The position numbers and the translations under genes are program-made. The notes under the pieces are model-generated. The model was not told where the DNA came from. It worked only from the letters and a program-made list of their open reading frames with translations, and did not search any database. Below are positions 1 to 8,542 of a DNA stretch of 64,000 nucleotides, piece after piece; the first letter of the stretch is position 1, and the number at the start of each line of letters is the position of its first letter. The stretch spans positions 124,001 to 188,000 of the forward strand of contig NZ_JADEYS010000006.1 in assembly GCF_015209595.1 (NCBI RefSeq), in the 5' to 3' direction. This stretch comes from Pontibacterium sinense. GTDB lineage: Bacteria > Pseudomonadota > Gammaproteobacteria > Pseudomonadales > Balneatricaceae.

Positions 1-525
1 CTGTTACAGAGCTTTTTAGGACGAGAAGGCGATGTGGCTGAACGTCTGCAAGTGCTATACAGACAACGCGATTTTGTTGGGTTGGGTGAGTTGGTCCACA
101 ATATAAAAGGTGTATCCGGTACGCTTGGGGCGATGGCGTTGCACCATCTTATGGAACAAATTGAAGTACAGGCAATGCAGGCGACACCTAAGCTGAAAGA
201 GCTCGTTAGTAGATCTGCCATAACAATGGAACAACTGATCAAGCGCGTTGATGATCTGACGCGACGGGATAAAAAGGAGGAGATACCGCGCTCTGACGAG
301 ACCGATAAAGCGGTATTGGTAGCGGGTCTGAGTGAGCTGTTAGCATTGGTTCAGTGTGGTGATAGTGCGGCTGTTGAGCAGTTTTCAGCGTTATCTGGGC
401 AAGCGGGTGGGTATTTGGCGACAGATATGGGTTCTGTTCTTGGTCATAGCATTCAGAACTTCGAATTTGATATCGCCGCTGAACAGATAAACACTATGTT
501 GCAGCACTTGATGCAAGGAGAATAA
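1..525 (+). CDS. Hpt-domain protein, C-terminal part (5' end outside window)
   Basis: The frame is open from base 1, so this is the 3' end of a longer gene, probably a hybrid sensor kinase or a multidomain phosphorelay protein. The visible fragment begins in an Hpt four-helix bundle, with the phosphorylatable histidine in HNIKGVSGTLG (about residue 33 of the visible part). After the Hpt and a charged linker comes a helical tail of about 65 residues ending in NFEFDIAAEQI. The same kind of tail closes the hybrid kinase at 703-3597 and, more weakly, the Hpt protein at 6687-7343. A GTG at 34 could be taken for a start, but the Hpt helix begins before it, so I treat the gene as truncated by the window edge. 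The gene is convergent with the kinase next door. The Hpt call is firm; what lies upstream is unknown. Confidence 0.8.
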   Translation: MLQSFLGREGDVAERLQVLYRQRDFVGLGELVHNIKGVSGTLGAMALHHLMEQIEVQAMQATPKLKELVSRSAITMEQLIKRVDDLTRRDKKEEIPRSDETDKAVLVAGLSELLALVQCGDSAAVEQFSALSGQAGGYLATDMGSVLGHSIQNFEFDIAAEQINTMLQHLMQGE

Positions 526-702
526 GGGGAGACCGATAGATTTCCCTAAGCTCAAAGCCCTTTCTATCAACCAGGATTAAACCTAGGATGACTTCATCCT
601 TCCATTGGGCTGTTTTACAGCAAAGCCTGATACAGGTCCTTTGTATCGAGACTCAAGATGGCATTGCCAGCGCTTGATGTAATATTGTGTGACGCGGCAG
701 GG
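526..702. other. convergent intergenic region with short hairpins
   Basis: This gap separates the ends of a (+) and a (-) gene. It contains a short inverted repeat at 593-608 (AGGATGA-CT-TCATCCT) and a weaker pair GATAC/GTATC near 629-648. Neither has a clear U-tract, so calling either a terminator is only a guess. No coding potential was seen. Confidence 0.3.
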
Positions 703-3597
703 TTATTCTAACCCGAGGTGCAACTCACTAAGCTGGCTGGCGGCCTGTTCGAACTCAAAGTTGTGCGTATATTTTCGTACATCACTGGCAAGTGATTCAT
801 ATTGAGTGTCTTTGAGTTGATTTAACAGGCTGTCACTTTGTTCTAGTGAGGCAATATCGCCGCTGTTAAGAAGTGGAAGTAACGTATCAATAAGGCTTTG
901 TACCTTGTCGGTCTCAATTTCATTAATGTTATCAGGTGTACTTACCGTATTGGTTTCCAGCATCTGAGAAATGGCCAAAAGTACTTCCTGTAGCGCAGCC
1001 TCAAACTCACGTACAACGTCAACGTGCTCTGTATTATCCAGCTTAAGAGCATGCTCTAAAGCTGTGGCGCAGCCCTGCACATTCTTCATGCCTAGATTGC
1101 CTGCAGCGCCTTTAATTTTATGCGCCAACGCATAGGCCGAGTCCAAATCACCTTTTTGCATCAGATCCTGTAAGACGTGCGGTGTGGAGGATTGTTCTTG
1201 AAAAAATCGCGTCAGTAGAGATCCGTAGAGTGCTTTATCATACGAAAGGCGCTTAAGAGCGGAGTCGATATCAATGCCGGGAAGCTCTGTAGGCAGAACG
1301 TAGGCGGAGAGGGCAGAGGGCCTCACTGTTTCCTCTGTCTTAGCAGAAGAGCGTTCTGGTTTAGGGTCAATCCATCGAATTAACTCAGTGTAGAGTTCTT
1401 CTGGATCAATCGGCTTTGTCAAATGGCCGTTCATATTCGCTTTCAGGCTCTTCTCGCGGTCTCCTTTCATGGCATGTGCGGTCAGCGCAATAATCGGTAG
1501 GTTACTATGCTGAGGCATTTTTCGGATCTGCTGAGTGGCTTGATAGCCGTCCATCACGGGCATCTGTATGTCCATGAGCACGAGGTCCACGGTTTGATTC
1601 TGTAGCTTGTTAACTGCTTCAGCGCCATTCTCAGCGGTCGTAACGTTAACGCCTAATCGCTCCAGCATATTACGTGCAACTTCTGTGTTTATGGCATTGT
1701 CCTCTGCCAACAACACGTGTGCGCCCAGCAAGCGGTCAATCCCTTGTCGAGAGAGGTCCTCTGTTTTGTTTTGCGTATCGCAAAGTCGTACGAGGTCCAT
1801 TATTTCAGCGAGTGCGTCAAAGATGCTCGAGGGCGTCACGAGGGAAGAAAGAGCACGCACTTGTGGGCTTTCGGATTGGTTGTTTACAGCCTTCGCGTTA
1901 TTGGTACTGGTAAGTATTAGCATTGGAATTTGCTTTTCACCTACAACGCTAGTATGAAACGTATTGATAAGGTTGAGAAGACTGTGTTGGTCCGAGGTTG
2001 AGTCCTGAAGGATCAATAAGTCTGCAGACGTTTGTTGGAGCTTTTCTTTCAGTGCATCTAAGTCGTTTGTAGATATTGGTGCGTTATTTAGGGTTTTTAG
2101 ACCGAAGCTGGCAAGCGTTTCAGCAATCTGCTCGTTGCAGTTGATCATTTCTGCATGCTTGCCCTCAAAAATGCCATGATGATTGGTTGAAGTACTTTGG
2201 TGGTCAATGCTGAATGGGAGGGTTACGCAAAACAGGCTTCCTTGAGCAGGCGTGCTGTGAACTTCTATGGTGCCATCCATCAACTCACTGAGTTGTTTGC
2301 AGATTGCTAACCCCAATCCCGTTCCACCATAAATTCGCGTGGTTGATGCGTCCGCTTGAGAGAAGGAGGAGAATAAGCGGCTGATTTGATCCTGACTCAT
2401 GCCAATGCCGGTGTCTTTCAGTTCGAAGCGTATCTGAACCTGGTCTCCGGTATGGGCCTGCAGCCGAGCGGTGACACTCACTTCTCCTGCATGGGTGAAC
2501 TTTACCGCATTATTAGCAATGTTGAGCAGTATCTGGGTCAGACGGAGCGAATCGCCCATAAGGTTTGAGGGGATACGACAGTCACGCTGTATCCGTAACT
2601 CCAGGTTTTTCTCCTCGGCTTTGAGTCCAATCACCGTGCATACAGACTCCAGGACATCATCCAGACGGAAGCTGCTGTGATCTATCTCCATGTGGCCGGC
2701 CTCGATTTTGGAAAAATCGAGGATGTCATTGATGATGCCGAGTAGGTTTTTTGCGGAACTCTGAATTTTGGTGAGGTAGTCTCGTTGCTTGGACGATAGT
2801 TCTGTTTCCAAGGCTAGGAAGCTAAGACCTATAACCGCATTCATCGGTGTGCGGATCTCATGACTCATGTTAGCCAGAAACTCACCTTTGGTTTTAGTTG
2901 CCTCTTCTGCCTGAAGCATAGCCGCGGTTAGGTTGGTGTTTTTCTCCTTGATTGTCAGGCGCATTTTGTTAAACGACCGAATCAAGTCGCCTATTTCATC
3001 TGAGGTATCAGCCTCTAGCGCACTGTCGTAGTTGCCTTTCTCAAGTTCCTGAGCGGCATCGCGAAGCTGGACGATCTGGCGCACGATCAGGCGGCGAATC
3101 CACCAGCCACTGACCAAGATAATAACCAAACATAACGTGATGGTTGCGATGCGTAGCCATGCCAGTTGCTCGTGAACCTGTTTCAGTTCTCGCTTTATCT
3201 CCAGACCATATGTGAGCAGGCCAATAGATTCGTTACCCCAATCGACTTTCTGTGTGAGAAAACGATAATCATCTTGGCTTTTATTGATCGCCGCGGAGCG
3301 GTCATGCATAGGGTAGATCTGCATACCGCTGGCATCGCGCAGGGTGATGCCAGCGCCGCTCTCGTCAGCGTGCATTTTTTCCTGTTGGGCAAGGATGCTG
3401 TAAATCTTTGCAATGTCGCCCGCGATGATCTCTTCGGCAATAATCGGCGCCAGTACCTCAAGTTCAGATTGCTCTCCTGAGATGATCGCCTCCAGCTGTC
3501 TCTGTTCAAAGTACGGGATAAAGGCAAACTCTATCAGTATCAGGAACACAGCCAGACAAAACACGACTGGAGAAACAATTTTTCCGTTGAGGTTCAT
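703..3597 (-). CDS. hybrid sensor histidine kinase (HAMP-HisKA-HATPase-REC-Hpt)
   Basis: Inner-membrane phosphorelay kinase of 964 residues. Order seen: TM1 (about 8-29), a periplasmic sensor region (30-145), TM2 (about 147-166), HAMP (167-220), HisKA with His246 in [12 protein letters not shown], and HATPase_c with N-box Asn362/363, DTGIGM (395-400) and GGTGLGL (424-430). A degenerate receiver-like segment follows (about 475-600), then a good receiver (acidic residues 632-633, phosphoacceptor Asp676, Lys728) and an Hpt domain with His826 in [12 protein letters not shown]. The C-terminus carries a helical tail ending in [11 protein letters not shown], similar to that of the Hpt gene at 1-525. 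It starts 13 nt after the PhnD-like gene, so it is very likely co-transcribed with it and with the HD-GYP gene. This suggests a periplasmic ligand input and c-di-GMP enzymes as output. The family call is certain; the signal is unknown. Confidence 0.93.
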   Translation of the reverse strand: MNLNGKIVSPVVFCLAVFLILIEFAFIPYFEQRQLEAIISGEQSELEVLAPIIAEEIIAGDIAKIYSILAQQEKMHADESGAGITLRDASGMQIYPMHDRSAAINKSQDDYRFLTQKVDWGNESIGLLTYGLEIKRELKQVHEQLAWLRIATITLCLVIILVSGWWIRRLIVRQIVQLRDAAQELEKGNYDSALEADTSDEIGDLIRSFNKMRLTIKEKNTNLTAAMLQAEEATKTKGEFLANMSHEIRTPMNAVIGLSFLALETELSSKQRDYLTKIQSSAKNLLGIINDILDFSKIEAGHMEIDHSSFRLDDVLESVCTVIGLKAEEKNLELRIQRDCRIPSNLMGDSLRLTQILLNIANNAVKFTHAGEVSVTARLQAHTGDQVQIRFELKDTGIGMSQDQISRLFSSFSQADASTTRIYGGTGLGLAICKQLSELMDGTIEVHSTPAQGSLFCVTLPFSIDHQSTSTNHHGIFEGKHAEMINCNEQIAETLASFGLKTLNNAPISTNDLDALKEKLQQTSADLLILQDSTSDQHSLLNLINTFHTSVVGEKQIPMLILTSTNNAKAVNNQSESPQVRALSSLVTPSSIFDALAEIMDLVRLCDTQNKTEDLSRQGIDRLLGAHVLLAEDNAINTEVARNMLERLGVNVTTAENGAEAVNKLQNQTVDLVLMDIQMPVMDGYQATQQIRKMPQHSNLPIIALTAHAMKGDREKSLKANMNGHLTKPIDPEELYTELIRWIDPKPERSSAKTEETVRPSALSAYVLPTELPGIDIDSALKRLSYDKALYGSLLTRFFQEQSSTPHVLQDLMQKGDLDSAYALAHKIKGAAGNLGMKNVQGCATALEHALKLDNTEHVDVVREFEAALQEVLLAISQMLETNTVSTPDNINEIETDKVQSLIDTLLPLLNSGDIASLEQSDSLLNQLKDTQYESLASDVRKYTHNFEFEQAASQLSELHLGLE

Positions 3598-3610
3598 TCC
3601 GCCGTCCGTA

Positions 3611-4417
3611 TCAGTTTGGCTTGACGTAATAGCGCTCTAGGTTCAAGCGTCGTACGTCGTCGTAGTCTGCATCGGTTGCCAGACCAATCTTTTTAAAGGG
3701 TACTTTTGCCAAAAGAGCTTGTGTGTCGGCGTTTTGGGCCATATTCAGAAGCGCAGCTTTAACTTGTTCTACCACATTGGAAGGCAGACTTGCTTTATAG
3801 ACAAAGGGGTGTGGAGATACCTTTTGGGTTTGATGAAGAATCTCCAGTTTTTCTTTTATCTCGGCTTTTTGGTTGTTGAAGGTCTTTTGCACGCCGCCGC
3901 CTGATAGGGTACGACCAAGCACGGTATTGAGATAAACGGATGAGTGGGTTTTAACGTATTTGGGCGTGAAATCGATGTTGTAGATTTCCTTTAACTCTCC
4001 TCGAATCATTAGAGATGCACCCAGTGCGTTAGGAGCTGGAAACGCGATAGTGCTGTTCTGCAGTTGCTCAAGTGAGTTGATGCCACTTCCCTTCTTTACC
4101 ACCAATACGCCAAAAAGCTTGCGTCCGGTATCTCGCAGTAAAGGTTTGTAGTGCTGAGCAATGGTGTAGTGGTAAGGATTCATGTAAGCAAAATCGAACT
4201 TAGCCTCCGCAAACTCTTTTTCGAAGGTTGGGATGTCAGGAGATCCCTTCAGTTTGAAGCTGTGACCGGTACGATGTGATACTTCCTGAAGGATAGGATC
4301 CCAGATTTGGTGTAGGGTTTTGACGTCAAACTGAGGAACGACACCCACAGTAAACGTATCCGCAAACGTTGGGGTGCTGAGTAGAGTGGCGACAAACAGG
4401 GATGCTAGTTTTTTCAT
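3611..4417 (-). CDS. PhnD-like periplasmic substrate-binding protein
   Basis: A 268-residue protein with a signal peptide ([19 protein letters not shown], cleavage near residue 19). The fold resembles the PhnD/phosphate-phosphonate binding family: VGVVPQFD at the start, [13 protein letters not shown] at about 75-87, and [11 protein letters not shown] before the second lobe. No ABC permease or ATPase is nearby. The gene sits between a REC-HD-GYP gene (20 nt upstream, ribosome site GAGGA) and a hybrid kinase (13 nt downstream). This context suggests it presents a ligand to the kinase's periplasmic domain rather than feeding a transporter. Comparable binding-protein/kinase pairs such as LuxP-LuxQ and TorT-TorS are established. 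The ligand cannot be told from the sequence, and the phosphonate link is only by family. Confidence 0.82.
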   Translation of the reverse strand: MKKLASLFVATLLSTPTFADTFTVGVVPQFDVKTLHQIWDPILQEVSHRTGHSFKLKGSPDIPTFEKEFAEAKFDFAYMNPYHYTIAQHYKPLLRDTGRKLFGVLVVKKGSGINSLEQLQNSTIAFPAPNALGASLMIRGELKEIYNIDFTPKYVKTHSSVYLNTVLGRTLSGGGVQKTFNNQKAEIKEKLEILHQTQKVSPHPFVYKASLPSNVVEQVKAALLNMAQNADTQALLAKVPFKKIGLATDADYDDVRRLNLERYYVKPN

Positions 4418-4437
4418 CTGTTTTCCTCGTTGCGAAG

Positions 4438-5523
4438 TTAATCTTTGAAATCGGTTGCAATCTGTCGGAATTGATCTTCGATCATTATGTATGCATCAAT
4501 CACGTCTGGATCGAAGTGGTTACCACGTCCTTCTTTAAGAATGCCGCTGGCTTTGTCATGATCGAAAGCAGGTTTGTATACGCGTTTTGAGATCAATGCG
4601 TCGTAAACATCGGCGACCGCCATTAGGCGGCCTGAGAGAGGAATTGCTTCGCCCGTAAGCCCCGCCGGATATCCGCTGCCATCCCATTTTTCATGATGAC
4701 ATTGGGCAATCTCTCTAGCGTAGCGAAGAAACGAAGAATCCTGATCGTCTGAACCCTCTTCTGCTCTGAGCAGGGCATCGCTTCCTAGTTCAGCATGTGT
4801 TTTCATCACAGTGAACTCTTCATCCGTCAGTTTGCCTGGCTTAAGAAGGATGCTGTCTGGGATACCTACTTTGCCTATATCATGTAAAGGTGCAGATTTG
4901 AAAAGTAGATCGATCGTCTCGTCGCTAAGTTGATCTTTATATTTTTGATTCTTCCGCAGTTCAAGCGCTAGCGCCTTAACGTAGCGTTGGGTACGCAGGA
5001 TATGAGCCCCAGTTTCGTTATCGCGGGTTTCTGCCAGAGAGGCAAGTGCCATAATAGAGATATCACGAGTCACTTGAACTTCTTGAGTGCGCTGCTGCAC
5101 TTTCTCTTCCAGCAACTCGTTCTGTTGTTTCAGTTTTTTGCGTGCAGCCTGTAGCTCTAAGTGGTTTTTTACTCGGGCAGAGACAATAGCCGGTGAAATA
5201 GGCTTGGTGATGTAATCAATCGCTCCGGTGGCTAAACCATGAGTTTCATCCATCTCTTCGCTCATAGCGGAGACAAATATGATGGGGATCTCTTGTGTCT
5301 CGGGGTCCTCTTTCAGCGCCTGGCACACTTCCAGGCCACTCATACCGGGCATCATAATGTCGAGTAAAATGAGGTCTGGCTTAGGATCGGAGTGAGCTCT
5401 TAGCAATGCTTGCTCACCGTTGGTCGCAACCAATACTCTATATTGAGTTTTGAGTAGATCGGATAGTACAACGATGTTGATTGGTTCATCGTCTACTACC
5501 AGAATGACCTTTTCCTCTTTCAT
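4438..5523 (-). CDS. response regulator with HD-GYP c-di-GMP phosphodiesterase domain (RpfG type)
   Basis: A 361-residue cytoplasmic protein. An N-terminal receiver (acidic pair at 11-12, phosphoacceptor Asp55, Lys107) is joined by a coiled linker (about 120-150) to an HD-GYP domain. The domain shows HDIGKVGIPD (His214, Asp215), HHEKW and DGSGYP (281-286), the residues expected of an active c-di-GMP phosphodiesterase. It lies first in a probable three-gene transcription unit with the PhnD-like protein and the hybrid kinase, so the kinase's Hpt domain, or a stand-alone Hpt, is the likely phosphodonor. The REC-GGDEF gene 200 nt upstream would provide the opposing activity. Activity is inferred from motifs only. 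Confidence 0.92.
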   Translation of the reverse strand: MKEEKVILVVDDEPINIVVLSDLLKTQYRVLVATNGEQALLRAHSDPKPDLILLDIMMPGMSGLEVCQALKEDPETQEIPIIFVSAMSEEMDETHGLATGAIDYITKPISPAIVSARVKNHLELQAARKKLKQQNELLEEKVQQRTQEVQVTRDISIMALASLAETRDNETGAHILRTQRYVKALALELRKNQKYKDQLSDETIDLLFKSAPLHDIGKVGIPDSILLKPGKLTDEEFTVMKTHAELGSDALLRAEEGSDDQDSSFLRYAREIAQCHHEKWDGSGYPAGLTGEAIPLSGRLMAVADVYDALISKRVYKPAFDHDKASGILKEGRGNHFDPDVIDAYIMIEDQFRQIATDFKD

Positions 5524-5632
5524 TTCCTACCCCTTTTAACACTGATAGTGGACTTATATCTAACGCGGATACTACGATGCTGTCTTGAGATTTGGAAGAA
5601 CAGATCCGTTTTGTTTATGTTTTGTTGTTCTA

Positions 5633-5672
5633 TCACAATACCCCTAATCTAGAAGCATGCAGGGTATTGTGA
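5633..5672. repeat. 11-bp perfect inverted repeat between GGDEF and HD-GYP genes
   Basis: TCACAATACCC at 5633-5643 pairs with GGGTATTGTGA at 5662-5672 across an 18-nt loop that itself contains the palindrome GCATGC. It lies downstream of the (-) strand cyclase gene and upstream of the HD-GYP gene. On the (-) strand no U-tract follows, so it may be a weak terminator, an RNA processing site, or an operator for the HD-GYP operon. Confidence 0.5.
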
Positions 5673-5722
5673 TTTTGTAATATTTTTTATTTTGTTTGAA
5701 TTTGACGGGATTTTCATCAGCC

Positions 5723-6697
5723 TTAGCTAAGGCTGGATGAGTCCGGGGCCGTTGCTTCCATACGTTTAGGTTCGGATTTCGGGTAGACGGTGTTGCGACC
5801 TGCCTCTTTGGCTTGATACAGCGCAGCATCAGCCTTCTCTATCAGTAATAAAGGAGAAACAGTTTTTATCGCCAAGGCTGAGGCAATCCCTATTGATACT
5901 GTGATTTCTATACCGGATAGGCGAAAGCCTCCTTCCTCTCCAGCAGAGGGCAGCATGTCGAGTGAACTCACTTCCACCTTTTCGCGGATGGTTTCACCCA
6001 ATTTCAGCGCTCCTGAAAAATCAACCCCTGGTAGCAGAACGACAAATTCATCACCGCCTATTCGGAATACCAAATCAGAAAACGGATCAACGCATTGTGC
6101 GAGGGTTGAACCGACAAATTTTATCGTGGCGTCTCCGACCGGGTGTCCAAAATAATCGTTCACCCCTTTGAAATCATCCAGATCAATCATGATGGCAGCC
6201 ATTGGCTTTGCTTCATCTGCCATGCGTAACCACAGCTGTGGCAATTGTGCATCCAGCTGCCGACGGTTAGACAACCCTGTTAGTGCGTCTGTATTTGCCT
6301 GTTCATGTAACAGTGCGGTCTTTCGGCTGAGATCGAGAAAGGTGTTAACTTTGGATTGCAGAATAATCTCATTGTACGGTTTGGTTATGTAATCTACAGC
6401 GCCAAAGTGGAACGCTTCTTCTATATCGTTGGTTTCAGTCGAACTGGTGACGCAGAGCACGGGGATATCTTGAAGCTCGGGATCAGCTTTGACTCTGCTT
6501 AGAACCTCAATACCTTTGGATTCACCAAGGTAGAGATCCAGCAAAATAAGATCTGGTTTCTCTGCCAGTAATTTAAGGGCATCGTTGCAATTGGTTGCGA
6601 TGATCAATTCGTGCTCATGACGAAGAATTTCTGCAAGCATGCGCAGGCTTGTTGGATCATCCTCTACTACAAGAATTCGTGAGCGTTCAAAAATCAT
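5723..6697 (-). CDS. response regulator with GGDEF diguanylate cyclase domain
   Basis: A 324-residue protein: receiver (VVEDD at 10-14, phosphoacceptor Asp54, Lys106) followed by a GGDEF domain with an intact active site GGDEF at 214-218 and an IDLDDFKGVND segment. The RxxD inhibitory site expected just before GGDEF is not seen (that stretch reads DPFSD), so product inhibition may be weak or absent. The start overlaps the end of the upstream Hpt gene by 11 nt, so the two are translationally linked and probably functionally paired. The role is synthesis of c-di-GMP controlled by phosphorylation. The C-terminal 20 residues are low complexity. Confidence 0.92.
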   Translation of the reverse strand: MIFERSRILVVEDDPTSLRMLAEILRHEHELIIATNCNDALKLLAEKPDLILLDLYLGESKGIEVLSRVKADPELQDIPVLCVTSSTETNDIEEAFHFGAVDYITKPYNEIILQSKVNTFLDLSRKTALLHEQANTDALTGLSNRRQLDAQLPQLWLRMADEAKPMAAIMIDLDDFKGVNDYFGHPVGDATIKFVGSTLAQCVDPFSDLVFRIGGDEFVVLLPGVDFSGALKLGETIREKVEVSSLDMLPSAGEEGGFRLSGIEITVSIGIASALAIKTVSPLLLIEKADAALYQAKEAGRNTVYPKSEPKRMEATAPDSSSLS

Positions 6698-7343
6698 TTT
6701 TTAATTCTCTGATAATGTTGTCGCATTGTTGCTGTGCTGAAGGGTAATCGAAGACATTAAGCGATAGCAGAAGTTGTTCTGCCTGCTCCTTAACTGAGTT
6801 CAGGTGCAATAGCGTGCGAATGTTTTCAATAAGGTCGTCATCTATCAGTTGATGCTTGAGAAGTGATTGCTTTAAGTCCGAAAGCGTCTGCAGAGCGCTG
6901 TCTCGGTTAACGCAGGCGCTTGCAGTTTTATGAGTACTTTCTTCATAATCATGTAGCGCTTCATTCAACTGTGTAAGGTGTTCACTGAATAAATAAAGGA
7001 GGCTGTCGTGGCCGGACCATTGGTTTTCGCGGTGATTTGTTTCTAGCTGGCGCGCCCGTTCAGCCAGTGACACGTCTCCGATATTGGCTGCCGCACCCTT
7101 TAATCTGTGAGCAAGGTTTCGGGCCGACGCAGAGTCTTTACGCTTGCAGGCCTCAGAGTAGAGTGATTCCCAATTGTTAAACGATTGGCAGAATACCTTA
7201 ATGCAGCGTCGGACCTGTACTTCGTCTCCTGAGTAGAGAGTGAGTAATCTATCCGTTCGAATGAATGTTAAGTCATCCACTATCAATGCTTTCTGGTCAC
7301 TTAAGCCCTTATTATCCGATTGTGAACAGCTAAATCCAGTCAC
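6687..7343 (-). CDS. stand-alone Hpt phosphotransfer protein
   Basis: A 218-residue protein. The Hpt motif is AHRLKGAAANIG with His79. The C-terminal ~70 residues form a helical segment ending in VFDYPSAQQQC, which resembles the tail of the two other Hpt proteins at 1-525 and 703-3597. The most likely start is a GTG at 7343 with an AGG seven bases upstream; the signal is weak, so the true start could be further in. The N-terminus (KALIVDD) looks like the first strand of a receiver, but no receiver follows. Overlap with the REC-GGDEF gene suggests it delivers phosphate to that regulator. Confidence 0.8.
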   Translation of the reverse strand: MTGFSCSQSDNKGLSDQKALIVDDLTFIRTDRLLTLYSGDEVQVRRCIKVFCQSFNNWESLYSEACKRKDSASARNLAHRLKGAAANIGDVSLAERARQLETNHRENQWSGHDSLLYLFSEHLTQLNEALHDYEESTHKTASACVNRDSALQTLSDLKQSLLKHQLIDDDLIENIRTLLHLNSVKEQAEQLLLSLNVFDYPSAQQQCDNIIRELKNDF

Positions 7344-7707
7344 TTACAACCTACCGAGACGTTACCGCCATTAAAACTTGTGAAAGTCTATCTATAGACA
7401 CGTTGTTATCGGCAGATCCGATTTAATATTTAGAATATCGAATTTATTGGAATAAAGTGTAAAAGTATACTCATCAGCATATAAATGCTTTCTGACAAGC
7501 TAAGGCAGAGACGCTTTGTTTCTGTTTCCTTCGTGTATGTATTAGGTAGGTTGTTTTTCTGAATCGATTTATTAGATATGGCTGATGAAGTTGGCCAGTC
7601 TCTTTGCTGTCCGAATTGGTCATCACAACGGCCGTCATTGCCATTGCGAGTTGAAACTAGTCGATGCAGAGTGATAACCACTCCCAATGAATCAATGAAG
7701 GATTACA
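7344..7707. other. divergent intergenic region, 364 nt
   Basis: Separates the (-) Hpt operon from the (+) crotonase gene and should hold both promoters. The only structure noted is the short palindrome GTCTAT-CT-ATAGAC at 7386-7399, about 45 nt upstream of the Hpt start, which could be an operator. The crotonase ribosome site AAGGA is at 7698-7702. No RNA gene or convincing ORF was recognised. Confidence 0.3.
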
Positions 7708-8481
7708 ATGATGTCTGAGTACGTATTGGTTGAACCAGGTGACGGTATTTTGCAGGTCAAAATGAACCGGCCTGAAAAGAAAAATGCGTTGAGCTTCCTG
7801 ATGTATAAGGAACTGACTCAGGCGTTGCTGGATGCCGATGAAAACCCTGCGGTCAGAGTAGTTGTACTCTCCGGGCAAGGCGGATGTTTTACTGCGGGCA
7901 ATGACCTGGGGGATTTCCTCACTGCCACGGCAGAGCCTGAAAAACTATCGGCTGCGCTGCATTTTCTGCAGGCGATCTCCACAATGAAGAAACCGGTGAT
8001 TGCCGCTGTGGAAGGTCTGGCGATTGGCATCGGTACATCGATGCTGCTGCACTGTGATCTGGTGTTTGGTGCGACAGAGACAAAGTTTCAGCTGCCATTT
8101 ACCCGTTTGGGGGTGGTGCCAGAGGGCGGAACCAGTCTGTTGTTACCGCAGACATTAGGTCATCGGGTGGCTTTTGAGTTGGTGGTGATGGGAGAAGTCT
8201 TCGGGGCAGACCGTGCCCGTGAGTTGGGGATTGTGAACGAGGTTTTGCCTGCAGATGAGGTCTTAGCGCATGCGTTGAGTGCCGCTCAAGCGTTAACGCA
8301 GATGCCGCCCAAGGCCCTGTTAAACGGTAAACAACTGTTAAAAACATCACAAGATTGCACGCTGGCAGAGACGCTTGAAGCGGAGATGGCGCAGTTTAAG
8401 CAAGCTCTGCAATCCCCAGAGTCGTTGGAAGCGATTACTGCGATTCTGGAAAAACGGGCCCCCGACTTTAGTGCCTGCTAA
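7708..8481 (+). CDS. enoyl-CoA hydratase/isomerase family protein, ECI2-like
   Basis: A 257-residue crotonase-fold enzyme acting on acyl-CoA thioesters in the cytoplasm. The oxyanion-hole region is CFTAGNDLGDF (60-70) and AIGIGTS. The two glutamates used by true enoyl-CoA hydratases (GGxxE and the E of QPE) are not there: the corresponding positions are threonine/serine (GIGTS) and phenylalanine (LPF). Instead there is Glu139 in VVPEGGTS, which matches the catalytic glutamate position of delta3,delta2-enoyl-CoA isomerases of the ECI2 type. I therefore favour an isomerase that feeds unsaturated fatty acids into beta-oxidation. The start is ATG 7708 or 7711 with a good ribosome site. It ends convergent with the HAD gene, with a strong hairpin between. 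Confidence 0.85.
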   Translation: MMSEYVLVEPGDGILQVKMNRPEKKNALSFLMYKELTQALLDADENPAVRVVVLSGQGGCFTAGNDLGDFLTATAEPEKLSAALHFLQAISTMKKPVIAAVEGLAIGIGTSMLLHCDLVFGATETKFQLPFTRLGVVPEGGTSLLLPQTLGHRVAFELVVMGEVFGADRARELGIVNEVLPADEVLAHALSAAQALTQMPPKALLNGKQLLKTSQDCTLAETLEAEMAQFKQALQSPESLEAITAILEKRAPDFSAC

Positions 8482-8500
8482 GCAAAGCTAATACGGCACT

Positions 8501-8540
8501 GAAGATGGAGACAGCGAGGAGTTAAGCTGTCTCCATCTTC
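8501..8540. terminator. 15-bp perfect hairpin between convergent genes
   Basis: GAAGATGGAGACAGC (8501-8515) is perfectly complementary to GCTGTCTCCATCTTC (8526-8540), with a 10-nt loop. It lies exactly between the ends of the crotonase (+) and the HAD gene (-), so it can serve both strands. No long U-tract follows on either side. Confidence 0.6.
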
Positions 8541-8542
8541 AA

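Noticed and set aside
5644-5829. 61-codon frame at the end of the GGDEF gene
   Set aside because: It overlaps the cyclase C-terminus and the inverted repeat in another frame, with no support.
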